Assembly (NCBI GenBank): GCA_910585485.1
Contig: CAJUEZ010000050.1
Coordinates: forward strand, 1 to 12,771
Direction: 5' to 3'
Source of the DNA: an uncultured Clostridia bacterium
Lineage (GTDB): Bacteria; Bacillota; Clostridia; UBA1381
DNA: 12,771 bases
Part shown: positions 8,600-12,771 of the stretch, piece after piece
How positions within the stretch are numbered: position 1 is the first letter of the stretch
How the letters are laid out: every line of letters starts with the position of its first letter
Position numbers and translations under genes: made by a program
Notes under the pieces: generated by a model
Database searches by the model: none
What the model was told of the DNA's origin: nothing
What the model saw: the letters and a program-made list of their open reading frames with translations, nothing else

Positions 8600-8986
8600 C
8601 TAAGCTGATATTTTCCACAGCCCATGCAAGTTGCAGTACGAATAAATTGTCACAGGGATATTTTCGGGAATCTCAAACATGGCAATCGGATCATCTCCCT
8701 GTTTTAATATAGCGCGCTGCTCTATATATTTCCCCTTTACAACAACCCAAAGAATACTGTGTTCTTTACTCATAGGATGAAGAATGCGTCCGACGCATAC
8801 AGTCAGATTATTTCCCTCTCTTTTTACAACAGGCAGATGTTTTTCTTCAAGCGCTATCATCTCGTTAGCTTTAAGCAATTCCATCGGTCTCCCGCAGCAT
8901 GTCAGTTCATCACAACATTGAGGTGTAATTGATTCTAATATGGAATCACATTCTTCGCACTTATAAAACGCGGGTTCGTATACCAT
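8600..8986 (-). CDS. dfx: Desulfoferrodoxin (superoxide reductase, two-iron-centre type)
   Basis: A 128-residue cytoplasmic protein that reduces superoxide to hydrogen peroxide without releasing oxygen, taking electrons from rubredoxin-type carriers. The N-terminal desulforedoxin-like domain carries Cys10, Cys13, Cys30 and Cys31 for iron centre I. The catalytic centre II ligands are visible: His50 in EEKHLPVV, His70 and His76 in HPMSKEHSI, and Cys118 and His121 in YCNLHGLW. Glu48-Lys49 before His50 matches the conserved acid/lysine pair near the active site. Length is normal for the family. An extra Cys24-Cys25 pair in the centre I loop is unusual. The ATG follows the rubrerythrin stop codon directly (TAAATG), and its GGAGG-type ribosome site lies inside the last codons of rubrerythrin, so the two genes are co-transcribed and probably translationally coupled. 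Confidence 0.95.
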   Translation of the reverse strand: MVYEPAFYKCEECDSILESITPQCCDELTCCGRPMELLKANEMIALEEKHLPVVKREGNNLTVCVGRILHPMSKEHSILWVVVKGKYIEQRAILKQGDDPIAMFEIPENIPVTIYSYCNLHGLWKISA

Positions 8987-9583
8987 TTAGAACTTTCCTC
9001 CATACGGCACTAATTCAAGTCTTATAAAATATCCCTGGTCTCTCTTGCACACAGGACAAATCATCGGAGCATTAGTTCCTTTATAAATGTACCCACAATT
9101 AAGACACATAAATCCTGTTTCCGTTTTGGAAACAAATAATTCATCTTTCTCTATCAAATCTAAGAAGTATGCGAATCTATCACTATGAACTTTTTCCACC
9201 TTGCCGATTTCTTCAAATGAATAAGCTACCGCTTTAAATCCTTCCTTCTCCGCTGTTTCTCCAAAGGTCTTATAAACCTGATTATATTCTTTTAATTCAT
9301 TTTCGCGAGCATTTTTTAATATCTCCTTTATATCTGTATATGTTTCAATCGGATATGCTGCGTCTATTGTGAGTTCTTCGCCATTCAATTCCTTTAAGTG
9401 GTCAAAGAAAACCTGCGCGTGCATCCTTTCCTGCTCCGCGGTAAATTTAAAAACAGCCTCAACAACATACAAATTCTGTTTTTTTGCCGCGGCAGCAGCG
9501 AATGTGTATCTGTTTCGCGCCTGGCTTTCTCCGGCAAATGCTCTCATTAGATTTTTACACGTTTCACTTGTTTTTAGTTCCAT
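8987..9583 (-). CDS. rbr: Rubrerythrin
   Basis: A 198-residue cytoplasmic non-haem di-iron protein that reduces hydrogen peroxide to water in anaerobes. The N-terminal four-helix bundle shows AFAGESQARNRY with the first iron-ligand Glu (residue 19), ExxH in QERMH (Glu52, His55), ENE near 94-96, and a second ExxH (Glu130, His133). The C-terminal rubredoxin domain carries two CxxC knuckles (Cys160/163 and Cys176/179) for one iron, which passes electrons to the di-iron site. Length is typical. Two ATGs lie in frame at 9589 and 9583; the second is preferred because AAAGGA (9597-9592) is 8 bases from it but only 2 from the first. It forms a two-gene unit with desulfoferrodoxin: superoxide becomes peroxide, and rubrerythrin removes the peroxide. 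Confidence 0.95.
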   Translation of the reverse strand: MELKTSETCKNLMRAFAGESQARNRYTFAAAAAKKQNLYVVEAVFKFTAEQERMHAQVFFDHLKELNGEELTIDAAYPIETYTDIKEILKNARENELKEYNQVYKTFGETAEKEGFKAVAYSFEEIGKVEKVHSDRFAYFLDLIEKDELFVSKTETGFMCLNCGYIYKGTNAPMICPVCKRDQGYFIRLELVPYGGKF

Positions 9584-9591
9584 AATCATCT

Positions 9592-9597
9592 TCCTTT
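9592..9597 (-). promoter_or_regulatory. Ribosome site deciding the rubrerythrin start
   Basis: AAAGGA on the minus strand lies 8 bases before the ATG at 9583 and only 2 before the ATG at 9589, so the downstream ATG is the better start. Confidence 0.6.
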
Positions 9598-9603
9598 CTT
9601 TTC

Positions 9604-9638
9604 TTTAGTATTTGCCTTTTTTTCTAAATTATACTAAA
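9604..9638. promoter_or_regulatory. Inverted repeat and candidate -10 upstream of rubrerythrin
   Basis: TTTAGTAT (9604-9611) and ATACTAAA (9631-9638) are perfect 8-base arms separated by 19 bases. On the minus strand a perfect TATAAT (9633-9628) overlaps one arm, and transcription from it would start about 38 bases before the rubrerythrin ATG. No good -35 is seen 16-18 bases upstream. The arms could be an operator for an oxidative-stress regulator or a weak hairpin ending the upstream gene; the sequence does not decide. Confidence 0.35.
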
Positions 9639-9903
9639 ACCACTCAGAAAAGAAAATAAATGCCAAAGCTATTAGCAGCAACTTATCATCGCAGTCATCT
9701 ATAAGCAAAACAAGTGCCACTATTACAAGAATTATATCATCCGCTTCGAAATTATCAAATAATCCTCCCAATAATCCCTCTTTTTTCTCCTCTTTTCGCT
9801 CATTTGCCGGCGGAGATGGATGAGTGGGTTTTGGTTTTGGCTTTTCCTCTTTGTATCTCCTGACAGGCGTAGGCATATCGTTATAGCTGTAGGTTTTATA
9901 CAT
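9634..9903 (-). CDS. Small membrane-anchored protein of unknown function
   Basis: An 89-residue protein, last of three small leftward genes. The N-terminal half is charged and proline-rich (KPKPKPTHPSPPANERKEEKKE, about 21-42). The C-terminal half has two short hydrophobic segments (IILVIVALVLLI, 57-68, and LLLIALAFIFF, 75-85) around an acidic turn DDCDD, preceded by LFDNFEADD. I recall a similar two-hydrophobic-segment ending preceded by F-E-x-DD in small clostridial proteins with no assigned function, but cannot verify it here. A G-rich ribosome site (GGGGGTGG, 9915-9908) precedes the ATG. It starts 21 bases after the gene before it, so it is probably co-transcribed. The stop overlaps the inverted repeat in front of rubrerythrin. 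No function is claimed. Confidence 0.72.
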   Translation of the reverse strand: MYKTYSYNDMPTPVRRYKEEKPKPKPTHPSPPANERKEEKKEGLLGGLFDNFEADDIILVIVALVLLIDDCDDKLLLIALAFIFFSEWF

Positions 9904-9924
9904 TTCACCACCCCCAAGGAAATT

Positions 9925-10230
9925 TTATTTTCTAAGCAATTTTGTAATATTGGTCAGTCCCAAGAGTTTTACCGCTGAATCTATTGACTTCTGCCTACCT
10001 CCTCTCATATACGGCTTAAGAGATAAAAGAAGATTTGTTCTTGGGTCATTTCTGTTTTGAGATATACTATCAAATATATTCTTAACCTGCATAATCTGCT
10101 CAAGTCCGTCATTATTCATTTCGGTTGGCAATGATGTCTGCGAAGATGATAACGAACTCATAACATTCTTTATTTTATCCTCTGCATCATCACCAAGGAT
10201 ATTTTTTAGCGTATCTATTGCGTCTGCCAT
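9925..10230 (-). CDS. Small soluble protein of unknown function, middle gene of a three-gene cluster
   Basis: A 101-residue protein without membrane segments. It has an amphipathic N-terminal helix (MADAIDTLKNILGDDAEDKI), a Ser-rich linker (about 25-37) and a basic C-terminal helical part with PRTNLLLSLKPYMRGGRQ (63-80) followed by KSIDSAVKLLGL (81-92). The pattern of a run of leucines, K-P, a basic loop and then D-x-A-x-K-L-L seems familiar to me from small clostridial proteins, but I know no function. The start at ATG 10230 is chosen because AAGGAG (10244-10239) lies 8 bases before it; a GTG at 10239 overlaps that site and cannot use it. The ribosome site overlaps the stop codon of the preceding gene, so translation is probably coupled. 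Confidence 0.75.
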   Translation of the reverse strand: MADAIDTLKNILGDDAEDKIKNVMSSLSSSQTSLPTEMNNDGLEQIMQVKNIFDSISQNRNDPRTNLLLSLKPYMRGGRQKSIDSAVKLLGLTNITKLLRK

Positions 10231-10238
10231 ATGAAACA

Positions 10239-10244
10239 CTCCTT
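10239..10244 (-). promoter_or_regulatory. Ribosome site overlapping the preceding stop codon
   Basis: AAGGAG on the minus strand shares bases with the stop codon TAA (10245-10243) of the upstream small gene and stands 8 bases before ATG 10230. It excludes the GTG at 10239 as a start. Confidence 0.7.
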
Positions 10245-10467
10245 ACAGATTTTTCATTATTTTCATCAAATCAGCGGCACTTAAACCGGAAATCTTTTTT
10301 TTAACATCTTGAGGATCTAATTTTGAAAATTCCTGCATGATTCGTTCCTTATCTGATGAGTTTATATGATTTTTTAATCGTTTTCCGTCTGCTGAGTTTA
10401 AAAATTTGTTTATCTCCCTTAGTTGATTATCATCAAAATCCTTTAATATTTTTTCAAGCTTATTCAT
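10243..10467 (-). CDS. Small helical protein of unknown function, first gene of a three-gene cluster
   Basis: A 74-residue, highly charged protein predicted to be almost all helix: MNKLEKILKDFDDNQLREIN (1-20), then DKERIMQEFSKLDPQDVKKK (39-58) and LSAADLMKIMKNL at the end. It has no cysteines, no membrane segment and no motif I recognise. ATG 10467 is chosen because AGAGAGGA (10485-10478) lies 10 bases before it; an in-frame GTG at 10491 has no ribosome site. It leads two further small genes, with 12 and 21 bases between the frames, suggesting one transcript. The upstream side is a strong terminator, so the cluster is probably transcribed separately from the glycan operon. Confidence 0.72.
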   Translation of the reverse strand: MNKLEKILKDFDDNQLREINKFLNSADGKRLKNHINSSDKERIMQEFSKLDPQDVKKKISGLSAADLMKIMKNL

Positions 10468-10477
10468 ATTACACCAA

Positions 10478-10485
10478 TCCTCTCT
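10478..10485 (-). promoter_or_regulatory. Ribosome site deciding the start of the first small gene
   Basis: AGAGAGGA on the minus strand stands 10 bases before ATG 10467. The alternative GTG at 10491 lies upstream of this site and lacks one of its own. Confidence 0.55.
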
Positions 10486-10492
10486 AATCACA

Positions 10493-10520
10493 TATTATGT
10501 CTTCTATTATTATTATATTC
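10493..10520 (-). promoter_or_regulatory. Candidate promoter of the small-protein cluster
   Basis: Between the terminator and the first small gene, the minus strand holds TATAAT (10517-10512) with no fitting -35. It also holds CATAATA (10499-10493), which resembles the -10 of forespore sigma factors, with GAATA (10520-10516) 16 bases upstream; I recall a usual spacing of about 17-18 for sigma-G. Either reading is tentative. Confidence 0.25.
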
Positions 10521-10528
10521 CGAGGCAC

Positions 10529-10561
10529 AAAAAAAGAGCATGTACCCAAAGATACATGCTC
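10529..10561 (-). terminator. Intrinsic terminator of the glycan/DUF4330 operon
   Basis: On the minus strand a perfect 9-base stem (GAGCATGTA with TACATGCTC) with an 8-base loop is followed directly by seven Ts (10535-10529). It begins 9 bases after the last DUF4330-like gene and separates that operon from the small-protein cluster. Confidence 0.9.
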
Positions 10562-10569
10562 ACACTTAT

Positions 10570-11055
10570 TTATTCAACAACTTTCACACTGCTTATATCG
10601 CCGGAGGTTTTTACATATTTAGAGTATAAATCAATATTTCGTCCTACTGAAAGTTCTGTGCTGTCATCAAGGATATAATTATCAGAAGATTCCTTTCCTA
10701 CAGCTCTTATTGTTACATAGCACGTGTATCTTTCGGGAAGTTCTGTCATTGTCACCTCGCCTGATGCTGTTGTTGACTGCTGAGTAGCGTTTTCGACTGT
10801 TACATCTATAATTTCACCTAAATTCTTTTCCGACTTCTTGTCTGTGACATTTCCCATTCGTTTTAAAGCATCTACAGTATATTGTCTGACATTTTCCACT
10901 TTTAAAACATATTCAAACTGTTTATCCGTTTTTACCGCGTTTGTGATTTTATTACCGTACCTTGCCGCAATACCCAAAATAACCACAATAACAAGCAATA
11001 TCACAGCTATATCAACAATACTTACTTTTCCTTTTATCTTTCCATTCTTATCCAA
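10570..11055 (-). CDS. DUF4330-like membrane-anchored protein, second copy (TTG start)
   Basis: A 161-residue protein with a short basic N-terminus, one membrane segment (VSIVDIAVILLVIVVILGIA, 11-30) and an extracytoplasmic beta-rich domain (about 45-161). Positively charged residues before the helix put the C-terminal domain outside. I assign it to DUF4330 from the KGKVSIVDIAVILLVI-type N-terminus and overall layout; the function is unknown. The start codon is TTG: AGGAGG (11070-11065) stands 9 bases before it, the membrane segment follows directly, and no ATG occurs in frame before residue 67. The gene begins 15 bases after its paralogue, with the ribosome site abutting that stop codon. It ends the glycosyltransferase operon, suggesting a role in polysaccharide assembly or export. 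Confidence 0.82.
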   Translation of the reverse strand: MDKNGKIKGKVSIVDIAVILLVIVVILGIAARYGNKITNAVKTDKQFEYVLKVENVRQYTVDALKRMGNVTDKKSEKNLGEIIDVTVENATQQSTTASGEVTMTELPERYTCYVTIRAVGKESSDNYILDDSTELSVGRNIDLYSKYVKTSGDISSVKVVE

Positions 11056-11064
11056 AATCTCCAG

Positions 11065-11070
11065 CCTCCT
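11065..11070 (-). promoter_or_regulatory. Strong ribosome site for a TTG start
   Basis: AGGAGG on the minus strand directly follows the stop codon of the preceding gene and lies 9 bases before TTG 11055, supporting that non-ATG start. Confidence 0.7.
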
Positions 11071-11538
11071 TTAATCGTTAATCTCAATAACATATCCCAT
11101 TGACGCGTATCCCTTGCCTCTTACAGGGATTTCGCTGCCCACCTTTACAGCTGTTCCGCCGGCTTTTACCGCAAGGTCAGACACAGCGGTATCCGCTTCT
11201 ATAGTGATATATACATCTGTCTTCCCATCTATTACTTCGTTGGAATAAGTGTTGTCAATACTGTTATATGCCATAGTTTTTGCAGGCTCTGTCTTCACAG
11301 CTTTAACAATTCCTCCGTCTTTTTCTGTAAGACTAATTGTCACGCTGTCTCCCACTGTAATTGCATCTGCAAAATCTGCGTCTTTATTCTGAATCATCAC
11401 AGTAAAATCAACCTTTTCATTCTTTGAGTTATTAAACAGTCTTGGGAAAACCTTAACCGCTCCAATACCTAATGCTATAAGTACCACAAGAACTATTATA
11501 ACATCTATTACTGTAAATTTTATTTTTTTCTCTGCCAT
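11071..11538 (-). CDS. DUF4330-like membrane-anchored protein, first copy
   Basis: A 155-residue protein laid out like its downstream neighbour: basic N-terminus (MAEKKIKF), one membrane segment (VIDVIIVLVVLIALGIGAVK, 10-29) and an outer beta-rich domain (about 42-155). Parallel stretches in the two proteins (GGIVKAVKTEPA here and GEIIDVTVENA there; VYITIEAD here and CYVTIRAV there) suggest they are diverged tandem duplicates. DUF4330 is my assignment and less certain for this copy. GGGAGG lies 9 bases before the ATG, and the gene starts 14 bases after the glycosyltransferase. The outer domain might bind a glycan or a partner in the membrane export machinery; this is inferred only from position. 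Confidence 0.8.
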   Translation of the reverse strand: MAEKKIKFTVIDVIIVLVVLIALGIGAVKVFPRLFNNSKNEKVDFTVMIQNKDADFADAITVGDSVTISLTEKDGGIVKAVKTEPAKTMAYNSIDNTYSNEVIDGKTDVYITIEADTAVSDLAVKAGGTAVKVGSEIPVRGKGYASMGYVIEIND

Positions 11539-11552
11539 ATTAATTAACCTCC

Positions 11553-12671
11553 CTATCTTCTCATCATTTCAATATATAATGCTTCTGTTTTTTTTGTCAT
11601 TGCTGATGCTGTAAAAATTTCCTTAAAAATTTGTTTTGCCTTTTCAGACATATTTGCGTACATATTTTCGTCTGTAAGTAACATTTCAAGCTTTTCAGCA
11701 AGCGCCCGAGCATTTTGCTTGGGTACAACAAAACCATTTTCTCCATTTTTTATGACTCCCGGATTACCTCCGAAATCTGACACAACAGCCGGTATTCCCA
11801 AACTCATTCCTTCAAGGAGCGCTAAGGAGGTTGCCTCTGTTCCAAAAGAGGCATTTGCCTGCACGTCTGTTATACTCATTAACTTATCAATATCCGAAAT
11901 AAAGCCTGTGAAAATAATCTGTTCTTGTCTATTGAGTTTTTTCACTGTTTCTTTAAGGTGAGCCTCATATGAACCGGTACCAGCAATATAAAATCTTGCT
12001 TTAATTCCTTTTCTCAAAAGCATGTCCGCAGCTTCAATAAAATAATCATGACCTTTTATATCCTCAAGTCGGGCTACTATTGATACCGCTTTATATCCTT
12101 CAGGTAATTCAAAACGTTTTTTTATGATTCTTTCCTCGTCTGCCGAAACAGGTAACAGTCCATCAACACCGTTTAAAATAACATCTATTTTGTCGTCTTT
12201 AATTCCTGTAGCAGTCAGATTATCCTTTGCCGCTTCAGCAACTGCAATTATCTTGTCGGCATAGTGGTTATTGATAATGCCGTTAATAGCTTTTCCGATT
12301 CCTTTAGATATTCTTTTTGATGGTGGAAACACGCTGTGACGAGTGTAAATTACTTTAGCCCCGCTTTGCTTTGCGGCAATACGCGCGGACATACTCGCAT
12401 GAGTGTGAACAATATCAGGTTTCTCGCGTTTAAATATTTTTTTTAATTCTCTAATCGCTGTAAAATCAAGAGATTTGTCAGCAATTCCGTCAACCTCAAT
12501 AACCTGAACTCCAAGCTTTTCTATAGACGGTTTCAAAAGACTGTTTCTTGGAATCAACGCTTTAACTTCAAACTTACTGTAATCAAAATTGTCAAGCAAA
12601 GTCAGCAAGCATTTTCCCGCGCCTCCGATATTGGTATCTGATGATACCTCTATAACTTTGATTCTCATCAT
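11553..12671 (-). CDS. Glycosyltransferase family 4 (GT-B fold)
   Basis: A 372-residue cytoplasmic or membrane-associated retaining glycosyltransferase, which transfers a sugar from a nucleotide donor to a growing, probably lipid-linked, glycan. The N-terminal Rossmann domain has the glycine loop NIGGAGKCLLTLL (14-26) and PDIVHTHASMSA (85-96). The C-terminal domain has the donor-phosphate residues in ARLEDIKGHD (200-209) and the family EX7E motif, Glu279 and Glu287, in EATSLALLEGMSLGIPAVVS (279-298), followed by DFGGNPGVI. Length is standard. The ATG overlaps the stop of the upstream gene by four bases (ATGA) with a G-rich ribosome site inside it, indicating one operon. Donor and acceptor sugars cannot be predicted. 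A second ATG follows immediately at 12668. Confidence 0.93.
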   Translation of the reverse strand: MMRIKVIEVSSDTNIGGAGKCLLTLLDNFDYSKFEVKALIPRNSLLKPSIEKLGVQVIEVDGIADKSLDFTAIRELKKIFKREKPDIVHTHASMSARIAAKQSGAKVIYTRHSVFPPSKRISKGIGKAINGIINNHYADKIIAVAEAAKDNLTATGIKDDKIDVILNGVDGLLPVSADEERIIKKRFELPEGYKAVSIVARLEDIKGHDYFIEAADMLLRKGIKARFYIAGTGSYEAHLKETVKKLNRQEQIIFTGFISDIDKLMSITDVQANASFGTEATSLALLEGMSLGIPAVVSDFGGNPGVIKNGENGFVVPKQNARALAEKLEMLLTDENMYANMSEKAKQIFKEIFTASAMTKKTEALYIEMMRR

Positions 12672-12771
12672 TCATTCCCCCTATCAGAGAATTTTATATG
12701 TTTAAGAGACATTCCGAGAGCTATTACCATAAAGAATACGGACATTACCCTGTAATTATAGAATGTGTAAT
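12668..12771 (-). CDS. C-terminal end of a membrane protein, probably O-antigen polymerase/ligase-like (runs off the right edge)
   Basis: Only the last 33 codons are present: an open frame from the window edge to TGA 12670-12668, too short to be recognised by domain. It contains one hydrophobic segment (VMSVFFMVIALGMSL) followed by a basic, polar tail (KHIKFSDRGNE). The four-base overlap with the glycosyltransferase start shows it belongs to the same operon. A multi-helix Wzy/O-antigen-ligase-type protein commonly ends this way and sits next to GT4 genes, but another membrane protein such as a flippase is possible. Confidence 0.5.
   Translation of the reverse strand, partial: YTFYNYRVMSVFFMVIALGMSLKHIKFSDRGNE

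Noticed and set aside
9604..9638. PerR box upstream of rubrerythrin
   Set aside because: The sequence does not fit the TTATAATnATTATAA consensus, although an inverted repeat is present.
9732..9917. Overlapping leftward 61-residue frame
   Set aside because: It lies in another frame of the 89-residue gene, which has the better ribosome site and sensible hydrophobic segments.
10468..10491. GTG start at 10491 for the first small gene
   Set aside because: It lacks a ribosome site, whereas ATG 10467 has AGAGAGGA 10 bases upstream.
1..12771. CRISPR arrays, insertion sequences, prophage, toxin-antitoxin or defence genes
   Set aside because: No spaced direct repeats, terminal inverted repeats, transposase, integrase or typical defence motifs were found on either strand.

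Overview
The window looks like chromosomal DNA of an anaerobic, probably spore-forming, low-GC Gram-positive of the Clostridia. The reasons are AT-rich DNA with strong purine-rich Shine-Dalgarno sites and short intergenic gaps, a SpoVB/MurJ-type flippase, a rubrerythrin plus desulfoferrodoxin pair (an anaerobe's oxygen defence), and small proteins of a kind seen in clostridial genomes. No mobile element, CRISPR array, tRNA or rRNA was recognised.

Left part (1-2410): the 5' end of aspS (aspartyl-tRNA synthetase) runs leftward out of the window. It diverges from a rightward 14-helix polysaccharide/lipid-II-type flippase of the SpoVB/YtgP family. The 207-base gap between them holds a good sigma-A-type promoter for each direction, and the short aspS leader leaves no room for a T-box.

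Middle (2411-8470): a two-gene unit encodes a 1087-residue cytoplasmic protein with an N-terminal DUF5107 (mutarotase-like) domain and C-terminal TPR repeats, followed 4 bases later by a family 2 glycoside hydrolase. A palindrome overlaps a plausible promoter in front of the pair, and a bidirectional terminator closes it. The pair probably handles a glycan-derived oligosaccharide inside the cell, but neither transporter nor regulator lies in the window, so the substrate is unknown.

Right part (8600-12771, all leftward): three transcription groups follow one another. From right to left these are (a) an exopolysaccharide-type operon, with the tail of a probable O-antigen polymerase/ligase-like membrane protein, a GT4 glycosyltransferase and two tandem single-pass DUF4330-like proteins, the second starting at TTG, closed by a strong intrinsic terminator; (b) three small proteins of unknown function, tightly spaced; (c) rubrerythrin and desulfoferrodoxin with directly abutting reading frames, which together remove peroxide and superoxide.

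Most of the window is ordinary housekeeping and accessory metabolism. The parts most worth a second look are the DUF5107-TPR/GH2 pair with its candidate operator, the duplicated DUF4330 genes in the glycan operon, and the unnamed three-gene small-protein cluster.
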